Positions 34,189-43,500 of a stretch of 64,000 bases of DNA are shown one piece after another (position 1 is the first letter of the stretch; the number at the start of each line of letters is the position of its first letter). Under the pieces are notes generated by a model that worked only from the letters and a program-made list of their open reading frames with translations, ran no database searches and was not told the DNA's origin. The DNA lies in the NCBI GenBank assembly GCA_016188575.1, contig JACPHN010000018.1, positions 35,243 through 99,242 on the forward strand, in the 5' to 3' direction. This DNA is from Candidatus Schekmanbacteria bacterium (GTDB lineage: Bacteria; CSSED10-310; JACPHN01). A program made the position numbers and the translations under genes.

Positions 34189-36876
34189 TCAGGGGGTGGT
34201 GGCCGGCGGTTCCGACGGCGCCGGGTCAGGCGTTTCGGGCGTCTTGGCCGCTTCGGGCATGTCGGGCAGTCGCTCGTCCAGGTCCTGGCTCGCCACGAGC
34301 TCGGCGGCGGAATCCAGCAGGGCAGCGCAGCGGGGTTCGCTACGGGCGGCCGCGAGCATGGGGTCCTGGCGGGCCAGCCACGCCAGGCGCCACCCGCGCC
34401 TCACGGCTTCGTAGAGCGCGGCGCAGGCGTCGCTCGGCCGGTCCTGCAGCGAAGCGACCACGGCGAGATCATAGTACGGCGCCCAGGCTTCGGTGCCGGC
34501 GCCGATCTCTCCGCGGTTCACTGCCTCGCTCGCAGCCAGGAGATCCTGGGCGGCCTGCTCGTTGCCGTCACGCATCTCGACGTAGGCGGAGATCGTGGAA
34601 GTGAGCACGCCGCTGCTCTGCGCGCGTCGAGGAGGTGCCTCGGCGGCGGTCACCAGCAACGATCTGGCCTTCGCGAGATCCCCATCGAGCAGGCAGCGGT
34701 AGGCGAGCTCCGGCGCACCGTCATTGTCGGCGGCATCGAGAGCATCCCCGTCGGCGGCCACCGCCGGTGCACCCGGGTGCGCGGCACGCGCGTTCCTGGC
34801 CCTTACGGCGCTCCTGGCATCGGCGGGCGGCGCGAGCTCGGGATCGATCTCCAGGGCCCGGTGCCGCCAGGAGGCCGCAGCGTCCTCCTGGCCCGCGTTC
34901 CGCAGCACTTCGGAGACGATCAGGTAGGACTTGCTATCCTGCGGCGCCACCTTGACGGCTTCGAGCGCGTACTTCATGGCGTCATCAAACTCGCCGAGCT
35001 GCAAATAGGTGGCCGCGAGTGACCCCATCACCGGGACGTAGCGAGGATTGAGCTCCCGGGCGCGTCGCAGCAGGCGCGCGGCATCGCTGACCCTACCCAT
35101 GGCCAGGAAAACCTGGCCGGCTGCGCGATTCACCTCGGGCGAATCGGGCTCGAGCTCCAGCGCCGTCGTCGCCGCGCGCAAGGCGTCCTCAAGCCAGGAC
35201 TTGGCTGCACCGTAGTGCACGAACTTGATCACGTAGGCATCCGCAAGACCGGCGTGGGCGAGAGCATTTTTCGGCTCCCGGCGGACGGCCTCGGCGAACA
35301 GTTGGATGGCAGCCTCCGTCTCCGGGGCGGTGCGCCGCGCCAGGTGCTCTCGCGCTTTCAGGTACAGCCGTCCCGCGCCGGACTGCCGAGGGTCCGACGC
35401 CCCGGCGGCGGCCACTTCCGGCACGGCCGCGGAAACGGCCGCGGAAGCAATGACGTTTGCCAAGTCGTCCTTGGTTTCCAGCTCATCGGCGCCGCTACGT
35501 TCATACCGCTCCGCCCAGAGGAACTGCCCGGTGCGCGCGTCGACGAGCTGGCATCGCACCACGACCTCATCACCTTCGATCTCGACCACTCCGCGCAGCT
35601 CCATGTCCGTGGCGCCGGACGGCTCCACGGCGCCGTCGTCACGCGCGCGCGCGGCCGTGTCCTCGCTCAGTACGCGAATCCCCGGTTTGCGCGCCAGGTG
35701 CATGATAATGTCCGAGGTCAACTGCGCGCGGAGAGTGTACGTGGTGCCCCCGGCCGCAGGCGCCAGGGGCTGGAAGTTGCGCACCAACAGGGTGGGCGCG
35801 AGCACGGACCGCGGCGCCGCCAGGCCCCCGCCAGGCGCGCGGAAGTAGATGAGTATCAGCGCCGCCGTAGCGGCGGCGCTGCACGCTGCAAGGGCGAGCG
35901 CCGCGGCCAGGACTCGCCAGCGGCCGCGACGCGGGCGCGGCACGGAGGTGGGGTTCTCCGGGAGACAGGTCGGCGCATCGGTCACCGACAGCGCTGGCTC
36001 ACCGGCCAGCGCGGCGGCGGCGGCGTCGATGCGGCGCAGCAGCTCAGCGTGTGAGCTCGGACGCCCCTGCGGCTCCTTACTCGTAAGCCAATCGCATAGC
36101 GAAGCGGTAGCGGGTGGGCAGGAGGGAATGCGATCGCAAATCCTCGGCAGCGGGGTCAGCAAATGCTGGCGCAGGACGGCCATGCCGGGGGTGGCGCGGA
36201 ACGGACGCTCGCCCACCAGCATCTCATACAGGATCAGGCCCACCGAGTACAGGTCGCTGCGGAAGTCGACTTCTTCCCCCAATGCCTGCTCCGGTGACAG
36301 ATACTCGGGCGTTCCCACTACCAGCCCGGCGGTCGTGATCAGTGACTGGGCAGATTCGGCCGCATTCTTGGCCAGTCCGAAGTCGACGACTCGGACGCGC
36401 CCCTTGCCGTCGATCAGCACGTTCGCCGGCTTCATGTCGCGGTGGACGATACCCTTTTCCCAGGCTGCGGCGAGCGCTTCGACGATCTGTCGCAGCAACC
36501 CGAGCGCCTCGGCGGGAGCGAACCGACCGAGGCGGCGGAGCCGGTCGGCAAGCGATTCTCCTTCGACGAATTCCATGACGAGGTAGGGATGCTCACCGGC
36601 GTAGCCATAGCTGTACAATCTGGCCACCCCCGAATGCTCCACCGTCGCCATGGCCCGCGCCTCCCGCTGAAACCGCGCGGACGCCGCCTCGTCGCGTTTG
36701 ATGCCGGGCCCCACGACCTTGATCGCCACGAGGCGATCAAGCGCCTCCTCGCGGGCCAGAAACACCGAACCCATGCCACCGTGGCCCAGCGGCCGGAGCA
36801 CAGCGTACCCTTTCACCTCGGGAAAAAAGTCTTCCATAGGTGGCCTGCTCGTTGCCGCTACCGCGTCATTTCCCAT
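34189..36876 (-). CDS. Membrane Ser/Thr protein kinase with FlgO-like and TPR domains
   Basis: 895 residues. Complete kinase domain (about 22-285): Gly loop LGHGGMGSVFLA, VAIKVV lysine, VHRDMKPANV catalytic loop, VVDFGLAK. One transmembrane helix near 321-343 (LAAALALAACSAAATAALILIYF) puts the rest outside. Residues about 365-480 form a FlgO/TolB-like N-domain (LTSDIIMHLARKPGIRVLSED..TDMELRGVVEIEGDEVVVRC), and TPR repeats follow to about 870. This layout is common in environmental Gram-negatives: cytoplasmic kinase, periplasmic TPR sensor. Confidence 0.92.
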   Translation of the reverse strand: MGNDAVAATSRPPMEDFFPEVKGYAVLRPLGHGGMGSVFLAREEALDRLVAIKVVGPGIKRDEAASARFQREARAMATVEHSGVARLYSYGYAGEHPYLVMEFVEGESLADRLRRLGRFAPAEALGLLRQIVEALAAAWEKGIVHRDMKPANVLIDGKGRVRVVDFGLAKNAAESAQSLITTAGLVVGTPEYLSPEQALGEEVDFRSDLYSVGLILYEMLVGERPFRATPGMAVLRQHLLTPLPRICDRIPSCPPATASLCDWLTSKEPQGRPSSHAELLRRIDAAAAALAGEPALSVTDAPTCLPENPTSVPRPRRGRWRVLAAALALAACSAAATAALILIYFRAPGGGLAAPRSVLAPTLLVRNFQPLAPAAGGTTYTLRAQLTSDIIMHLARKPGIRVLSEDTAARARDDGAVEPSGATDMELRGVVEIEGDEVVVRCQLVDARTGQFLWAERYERSGADELETKDDLANVIASAAVSAAVPEVAAAGASDPRQSGAGRLYLKAREHLARRTAPETEAAIQLFAEAVRREPKNALAHAGLADAYVIKFVHYGAAKSWLEDALRAATTALELEPDSPEVNRAAGQVFLAMGRVSDAARLLRRARELNPRYVPVMGSLAATYLQLGEFDDAMKYALEAVKVAPQDSKSYLIVSEVLRNAGQEDAAASWRHRALEIDPELAPPADARSAVRARNARAAHPGAPAVAADGDALDAADNDGAPELAYRCLLDGDLAKARSLLVTAAEAPPRRAQSSGVLTSTISAYVEMRDGNEQAAQDLLAASEAVNRGEIGAGTEAWAPYYDLAVVASLQDRPSDACAALYEAVRRGWRLAWLARQDPMLAAARSEPRCAALLDSAAELVASQDLDERLPDMPEAAKTPETPDPAPSEPPATTP

Positions 36877-37081
36877 TCCATCTGCACCTTCTCGGGCTGG
36901 TTTTCCGGAGCTTGCATTGTATTAGACGAGCGAGAGCGTTGCACCGTTTAACCGGCGGAAACAAGCGGCGTTCCCTCGGCAGACGGCGCGAGTGCAAGCG
37001 TGGGCGCCTCCCCCCGCGTGGTCGCCGGCAGAATCATTGGACTGAAGTAAGCAGCGGCGACGGTGCCGAGGCCGGTGGCCT

Positions 37082-39040
37082 TCAGCGGCGTGCTGCACGG
37101 GCGTCGCTGCGAGCGGCGAGCAGCATGGCAACGAGGCTGGCCATCACCGCCACGGCAAAGGCCTGCAGCGCCGCACCGTGCCAGCGGAATCCGACCGCGG
37201 TGCTGGCGGCGAAGAGCAGCGCCGGGAGCAGCAGCCGGCGGCGCAGAGTAAGCGCGCCGAAAAAGGAAATGGCGGCACACAAGAGACAGTCGTAGACAAG
37301 CGTTCGCCACGGCTCCTGACCGGATAGGACGGCCATTGTCCGGTTGGCGAGAATGGCTCCGGGATACAGCATGAGGCTGAGGCTGAACTGGCGATCGATG
37401 CGGTTTCTCATGCGCCGATTGGGCCCCCTGGCAACGAGAATCGATAGGACAACCACGATGACCGTTGGTGGCAAGAGCAGCAACGCCCCCCCGCGCGGGG
37501 GCTGAAACCCCAAGAACAGCGCCACACCGCCGAGACACACCACGAGAATACCGATGATGACCACGGCAGTCAGGAGCCGGAGGCGATACGGGCTGCCCAC
37601 CGAGAAGTCGAAATCGGCCGCGAGCTGCTGCTCGCGAGCGAGCTGCGCCGTCAGCTCGGTCAGGCGCTCGGCGAGCGCGGCGGGCGGTCTGTCGAGCTCG
37701 CCGAGAAGGCTCTCGGCGCCGCGGGGGTTGCGGCAGGCAATCTCCATCTCGCACATCAGCTCGAGCGCCTCGCGCCAGCCGTCGCGGGCGCCGGGATTGG
37801 CGGGCCAGCTCGCGAGGGCTTGCTCGAAGCCGAACCGGCAAGCGTTGAAATGGCGGTGGGCGCCGGCGTTGTCGCACTCGGCCGGGGCTCCAGCCACCAG
37901 CGCCCGCAGCGCCTGCAGATGCTTTTGGGTGGCAGAGACCAGGGCACACGATCCGCGGTGGGAGAGGTACGATTCGAGAGCCTCCCGTACGTCTTCGACC
38001 GCCGGCGGCCGGCGCAACGGCTCACGCTGGCAACACTCGTTGCAGAGCGCGGCGAGCTCACCGGGCACGTCTGCGGGGTAGTCGTGGGGACGTGAGGCGA
38101 GAGCGTCGTCGAGCGCAGCAAAGAGGCTGTCCGTCCGGTGCCGCGGCTTGCCCGTGAGGATTTCGTGGAGAGTGGCACCGAGGAGGTATATGTCGGTTCG
38201 GGTGGTGATCGGGCCGAGCTTGGCGTCGAGCATTTCCGGCGCCATATAGGCCGGCGTACCGACCAGACCGGGGTTGCGAGGTTGGGAATCGGCATCAAGT
38301 CGCAGCCCTGCCCCCCAGTCTAGCAGGTACACCTCCCCGAAAGCGCCGATCATGACGTTTTCCGGCTTGATGTCGCGGTGCACGATGAGGCGGCTGTGGG
38401 CGTAGCGGACAGCGTTACAGAGCTGAATAAGCACGCCCAGGTGCCAGCGGAGCCGGTCCTCCTGGTGGCGGGGCCAGGCCGGATGCGCAGGATCCTGCAG
38501 CAGGGCGCGCCAGCTCACACCTTCGACCTTCTTCATGACGAGCACGGGCGCCCCACTTTCGTCGCGCCCGAGAGTATGTACGGGGATGATGTTGGGGTGC
38601 TCGAGGTGGCCGGTAACGACGGCTTCGCGCAGCAGCGCGGACAAGGATGAGCACGAGCCATCGTCCGCTTTGGGTTTCTTGATGGCGACGTCGCGGTCCA
38701 GCGTGGTCTGACGAGCGAGATAGACGACGCCCATGCCTCCCGAGCCGAGCGGTGCATACACACGAAACTCGGAGGTGCCGCCGGCGGCGCGGTCAGCCGG
38801 GGCGATGTCGAGCAGGGGCAGGGCCGCGAGGGCGGGCAGCCGGTGCTCCCCGGCCACGGTGGCGGCCGCGGTAGCTGTGGGGGTGGCGCCAACCGGTGAC
38901 GTGACGGTGGCGCGGTCGGAAGACGGGGTGATGGTCGCGATACTGTCAAGCCCCGCGGCTTGCAGCGCGCGTGCGGCGGCGGCGAGCTCGTCGTCGAGCG
39001 CGGTGTGAAGCGGAGGATCGAGAGGGTCTTCCACGGGCAT
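37082..39040 (-). CDS. Ser/Thr protein kinase with C-terminal membrane domain
   Basis: 652 residues. The kinase domain spans about 90-360: Gly loop LGSGGMGVVYLA, VAIKKPK, VHRDIKPENVMI, and the metal-binding motif is Asp-Trp-Gly (LLDWGAGLR) instead of Asp-Phe-Gly, near residue 240. The DWG form is a known active variant in Pkn-type kinases. A helical linker with Cys and Trp follows, and the C-terminal 160 residues hold about six membrane helices with no recognised sensor. An acidic, Thr-rich N-terminal 85 residues may be phosphorylated. Independent gene with a promoter-like element just upstream. Confidence 0.9.
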   Translation of the reverse strand: MPVEDPLDPPLHTALDDELAAAARALQAAGLDSIATITPSSDRATVTSPVGATPTATAAATVAGEHRLPALAALPLLDIAPADRAAGGTSEFRVYAPLGSGGMGVVYLARQTTLDRDVAIKKPKADDGSCSSLSALLREAVVTGHLEHPNIIPVHTLGRDESGAPVLVMKKVEGVSWRALLQDPAHPAWPRHQEDRLRWHLGVLIQLCNAVRYAHSRLIVHRDIKPENVMIGAFGEVYLLDWGAGLRLDADSQPRNPGLVGTPAYMAPEMLDAKLGPITTRTDIYLLGATLHEILTGKPRHRTDSLFAALDDALASRPHDYPADVPGELAALCNECCQREPLRRPPAVEDVREALESYLSHRGSCALVSATQKHLQALRALVAGAPAECDNAGAHRHFNACRFGFEQALASWPANPGARDGWREALELMCEMEIACRNPRGAESLLGELDRPPAALAERLTELTAQLAREQQLAADFDFSVGSPYRLRLLTAVVIIGILVVCLGGVALFLGFQPPRGGALLLLPPTVIVVVLSILVARGPNRRMRNRIDRQFSLSLMLYPGAILANRTMAVLSGQEPWRTLVYDCLLCAAISFFGALTLRRRLLLPALLFAASTAVGFRWHGAALQAFAVAVMASLVAMLLAARSDARAARR

Positions 39041-39069
39041 GGAGCGGGCGAATGGATAGTTGCGGAGTC

Positions 39070-39098
39070 ATTGTAGGCTGGGGGGAGGGGGTGCACAA
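39070..39098 (-). promoter_or_regulatory. Possible sigma-70 promoter of the 39040 kinase
   Basis: The minus strand has TTGTGC (39093-39098), a 17-base spacer and TACAAT (39070-39075), 30 bases before the ATG. The -35 is weak. Motif inspection only. Confidence 0.35.
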
Positions 39099-39127
39099 CG
39101 GATCGGAGCTTCCTGAATGTATCTGGT

Positions 39128-39168
39128 CACGCCCTCCCCCCGCTTCGCAGAGGGAGGGCGGGGTGGGG
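39128..39168. repeat. GC hairpin, family copy
   Basis: CACGCCCTCCC at the left pairs with GGGAGGGCG..GTG at the right around CCCGCTTCGCAGA. It lies between the two divergently oriented ends (39040 start side and the CopD-like gene end) and could terminate the latter. Confidence 0.5.
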
Positions 39169-39316
39169 GAAGGCATGGAGCTCATCCACCGCCGATTGGG
39201 CGCGAGGAAACGCCAGTCCGAAAACTTCGATTCGAGCAGCTCTCCCGTGACCGACTACGGGCGTCGTGGGCCGACCGCTGCGCACCCCGGCGCAGACCGT
39301 GGTGCGCAGCGCCCAT

Positions 39317-39823
39317 TCATGGCCAGCCGCGCACCAGCACCACGGCCAGCCAGACAATGGCGAGCGCCAACAGCGCGTTCAGGCGCCCCATCCAGCCGGC
39401 GGTGCGGCGATACCGCAGCGCCGCCGCGGATTCCGGATCGGCGATCAGTAACGCAGACGCCCGCGGGCCGATCGCGAAGTCGTGGACTGCGGAAAGCGCG
39501 AGCACAAACGCGAAAAGCGCGAGCTTCAACAGCAGGGCGAACCCGAAGTCAGTGCGCCAGAACCATGGCGACAGCAGCTCGGTGGCGCCGAATCCGCGAC
39601 AGTAAAGGTTGAAGGCTCCGGTGATGAGCAAGACGGCGAGGCAGGTCCAACCGACGCTGCGGAAGCGCATTCCGGTTTCAAGGACGAGCCGCGGTGCCAG
39701 GCTCCTTAGCGCGGGGCGGCGGGTCACCGGGACGACGACGAGCGCCAAGAATCCCATCCCGCCAAGCCAAAGGCAGACGGTGACAATGTGAACAGCCACG
39801 GATACCGTGTATAACTCTTGCAT
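39317..39823 (-). CDS. CopD-like membrane protein
   Basis: 168 residues with four helices. HIVTVCLWLGGMGFLALVVVP near the N-terminus is the CopD/YebZ-type opening, and LLKLALFAFVLALSAVHDF the third helix; several His residues could bind copper. The gene stands alone, so copper import is only a family-based guess. ATG at 39823 chosen; GTG at 39829 is possible. Confidence 0.72.
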   Translation of the reverse strand: MQELYTVSVAVHIVTVCLWLGGMGFLALVVVPVTRRPALRSLAPRLVLETGMRFRSVGWTCLAVLLITGAFNLYCRGFGATELLSPWFWRTDFGFALLLKLALFAFVLALSAVHDFAIGPRASALLIADPESAAALRYRRTAGWMGRLNALLALAIVWLAVVLVRGWP

Positions 39824-40233
39824 CGGCACCTTGCGGCGGGAACGGTGGTGGCCAGCGCGGATCCGGCGGTGATAGGTTGACGATCGACGGCTATCCTAGG
39901 CACGGTTGACCGCGGCGTCAAGGAGATCGGGGTTCCTGAATCCACCGGCGGAAGACCCCCACCTCACCTCTCCCCGCAGACGGGGGAGGGACGAAGGGGC
40001 GCGCTGTCGCGTCGACGTCGAAGAGGTGTGCGCAGCGACGTAGGCATGGCGCGAGCTTGCTAGCCGTGCACCCATAAGTGGCCTGGCATGTCGGCGAGCG
40101 TCTCCGGATTCCCGGTGAGCGATTGGGTCCACCACCGATCCGGACCTCGCTCTTTCTCTACCTCGCCCCCTCCCGCGACACCGCGCGCTTCGTCCGGCCA
40201 CCTGCCCTTTTCGCCGGCCGTTTCCTCGCAGGC
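39824..40233. other. Gene-free stretch with a GC hairpin
   Basis: No gene seen between the CopD-like gene and a kinase remnant. It contains the hairpin repeat copy at 39956-39997. Confidence 0.5.
39956..39997. repeat. GC hairpin, family copy
   Basis: CACCTCACCTCTCCCCGC..GACGGGGGAGGGACG. Shares CCCCCACCTCACCTC and a distal TGTCGCG with the copy inside the 2280-residue kinase gene (42270-42310). Confidence 0.55.
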
Positions 40234-40599
40234 CTAGGCCAGCGTCGGGGTCCAGCAGCGGAGCGTGGTTCCTTCGAGGAGCTCCATAGCGTACCACGGC
40301 ATCCCCTCGTGGAGCCCTTCGTCGACGATCCGCACGATTCCGGGATGCCGTATCCGCGCGAGCGAGCGGATCTCGCGCCGGATGCCGCTCAGGAGAGTCG
40401 CCTCCGCCTCCCGCACGGTCTTGAGCGTCACTCGTTGGCTCGTGGCCGTGTCCTCGGCGCGGTAAATGACACTGTCCGTGCAGCCTCCAGTCGAACAGGT
40501 GGTGGGTTGTGCTCGCCCCGCTTCGGCGTTAGGAAAGAGCGGCGAAGCGATGGGCAAGGGACGGGGGACTACCGATGATCTGCCGAAGATGTCATGCAC
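40234..40599 (-). pseudogene. Truncated Ser/Thr kinase N-lobe
   Basis: The frame carries a degenerate Gly loop (CSTGGCTDSVIYRAED), [34 protein letters not shown] and MPWYAMELLEGTTLRC, then stops at WTPTLA. Everything after the hinge (HRD, DFG, C-lobe) is missing. It is very close to the kinase N-lobes at 44.1 kb and 50.6 kb. Its 5' end is antisense to the start of the adjacent giant kinase gene. A broken paralogue. Confidence 0.65.
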
Positions 40600-43500
40600 A
40601 GTTGCGGTCTGTGGCGCGATTTTGCGATCAGTGCGGCGCGACTGCCGGGGACGACGGGGCGTGCGCGAGGCCCGCACCGCCGGCCGCGGAGGCGGCGCAG
40701 CGCGCTCCGGGGCTGGCAGGTTCGAGGATGCCGGTTTCCGTGGTGGCGGTGCTGCGCTCGCGGCGCGAGTATCCGGGCGCGGCGGCTGACGGCAGCAACG
40801 CGGACGACACCGCATTGCACCTGAGCTTGCCAGAGGGCGCGCTGACCTGCGCCGGGACCCGACGCGAGGAGTACGTGGTTTTTGGCCTCCGTCGTCGGAC
40901 CGCCGAGACGGCCAACCCCGCCGCCGCCGCAACCGCGGCAGCCCTGGCACTGCGCTCGGGAGGCGAAGCGGCCGAGAGCACGGCGAACGCCGAATCCAAT
41001 GCTGCGCGGCTCCGCATCGGCGTCGCTTCCGGTCGCATTCCCGCAACGGCATCCGCCGCTGTCCTCGCTGCGAACGATCCGCTCCTGGACCCGGAGCTCA
41101 AGGCGATCGCGAGCCTGGCGTCCAGGCTCGCCAAGGCGTGCCCTCCTGACGGCATCCTCGTGTGTCACGAGACCTACCGGGCCATCGTCGACGAGCTCGA
41201 GGCCATCCCTCAGGCGCCACTGCCTGCCGGCCCTGCCCCCGCCGGGATTCTCAGCTATCTCGTCAGTGGACAGCGGCGGCGCCTTTCACGCGCACCGCTG
41301 ATGAACGTGCTTGGCGGCGAGACGGTCATGCTCGGACGAGAGGACCAGCTCGCTTTTCTGTGGGACTGTTTCCAGCAGGCACGGCGGCGCCGCCGCCCGA
41401 CCCTGGTGACCGTGGTGGGTGACACCGGCAGCGGAAAACGCCGGCTGGTTTTCGAGCTGCTGAGGTTGCTGGAGCGGCAGTCTGAACCGCCGATTGTCCT
41501 GCGGGTCGCCGCCGAGGAGGACGGCGTGGACGAGCCGTTGGCTCTTGTGGCGATGCTGCTTCGCGCCGCCGCGCGGATTCATGACGATGAGGCCGGGGAA
41601 CGGGCCGAGCAGAAGCTCGCGGCGTGGGCATCCGAAATGGCCACGAGTCGGCGAAGCCGCGGGCGGCGCGCCGACGACCCGCCGCCACCTCTCGCGGCGG
41701 CGATGGCGTTTCCCGCCGATGCGGCGCATGTGCTTCGCGACCTCGCCGTGTCCCCGGAGGGTCACGGGAGCATGCACGACCTGAGCCTCTTGGCGGCGGC
41801 GGGGCTGCCCCGCCGCGCCTCCGATCTCCTCGCGGCGCTGCTCTCCCGGCGCGCTCGCCGCGGTGTCATCGTGCTGGTGCTGGAAAGTCTGCACTGGGCG
41901 GATGCGGTGTCGCTAAAGGTCGTGGAGGATCTGCTGGCCGGCTGCGGCGACCACCCCGTGCTCGCCGTGGCCACGGCGCGCCCGGCATTTCAGCGCCGCG
42001 CCCCGAACTGGGGAAGCGCAGTAAGCAGCACGGCGCTGGTAACGCTCGCCGCGACCGCCCGCGACACGGCCAGCGAGCACGCCGAGCACCTCCTGAGAGC
42101 GGTCCGCGGCGTGCCGGCAGAGGCAGTGGAAAGAATCGTCACCGCGTCTGCCGAAGTGCCCGGCGCCGCCGAGGAGCTGGTTCGGCAGCTCGCAGACCGC
42201 GGCGTGCTCGTGGAGACAAGCGAGGGTTGGCGTTGGGATGGAGATAGCGGGGCAAAGCTGCCAGATCGAACCCCCCCCACCTCACCTCCCGCTGCCAGCG
42301 GGGGGACGGACGCAGAGGAGTGGGACGGCGGAGCGCATTGTCGCGCCGATGGCGAATCGGCTCCCGGCACAGGCGGCCTCGCGGCGCTGCTCGACGCCCG
42401 GTTGCGAGGTCTTCCGGGCGAGGCGCATGCCGTGCTGACGGCGGCCGCGGCCTTTGGTTCCTGGTTTACAGACGGGGCGGTAGTGGCGGCACTCGCCTCC
42501 GAGCTCCAGCCCGAGCAGGTCCGCGAGGCACTTGATTTCCTCGTGTCGCGCGAGATGCTGCGGGCGGTTCCAGGAACGAGTCAAGCGGGGAGCGAAGGCG
42601 AAAGCGACCAGCCGGGTGGCGCCACCTTCGCGTTCGCGAGCTCGGCCGGGAGTGAGGCTGCGCGGCGCGCGGCCCGCGAGCGCCCGGCTCCCGCGGAGCG
42701 ATCCGCGGCGACGGCGCGGTGGCTTCTGGAGCATCTCGCGCCGGGCGCACCGCTGCGCAGCCAGCGAGCGCGCGCTCAGCTTGCGGCCGCCGGGGACCTG
42801 GTGGCCGCTGCGCGATGTGATCTCGAGGCCGCGGATGACATGCGGCGTCGCGGCGCGCTCGACGAGTCCATGGCGGCCTGCGCCCGTGCCGGCGCGGCGC
42901 TCACCGCCGGCGCCGCCGGCGCGGACGACGCTCGTCGCCGCGAATGCACCGCGCTTCGTGCCCGCGCGGCGCTCGCTTACGCGCGCTGTGCCACGGCGCT
43001 CGGTCGCTCCGCCGAGGCCGCGGAGACCTTGGACCAGGCCGAACGATATGCGGCGGAGCTGGACGCGGTCGAGCCGCGCTGCGAGGTGGAGCTGGCGCGC
43101 GCCGGACTGTGCGCCTCTACCGGCGCCTTCGACAGCGCGCTCGACCACGCCGAGGCGGCGCTGGCTCTGGCCTGCGAATCCGACCAGCGCTCGCTGCTCT
43201 TGCGCGCCGAGGCCGAGGTCGGGCTTGTCCACAGCAGACGCGGTTACTTCCGAGAGTCGATCACCCACCTGGCGAAGGCCGCCGTCGTCGCTGAGGAGGT
43301 AGGCGACGCGGAATGGATGGCGGCGTTGCTCCTCGCTCTCGGTGACCGACACGTCATCCTCGGGCACGCCGAAGATGCCCTGGAATCGTTCGCCCGCGCC
43401 GCGTCCACGGCCAGCGCCTCGGCCTTGCCGGAAGCTCAGGCGCTGGCGCTCCTCGGCAGCGCCGCCGCCCGCCTGCTGAAAGGCGAGCACGATCGGGCCG

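Noticed and set aside
33928..35022. A 364-codon plus-strand open frame
   Set aside because: Mostly antisense to the kinase gene and contains the repeat; no domain.
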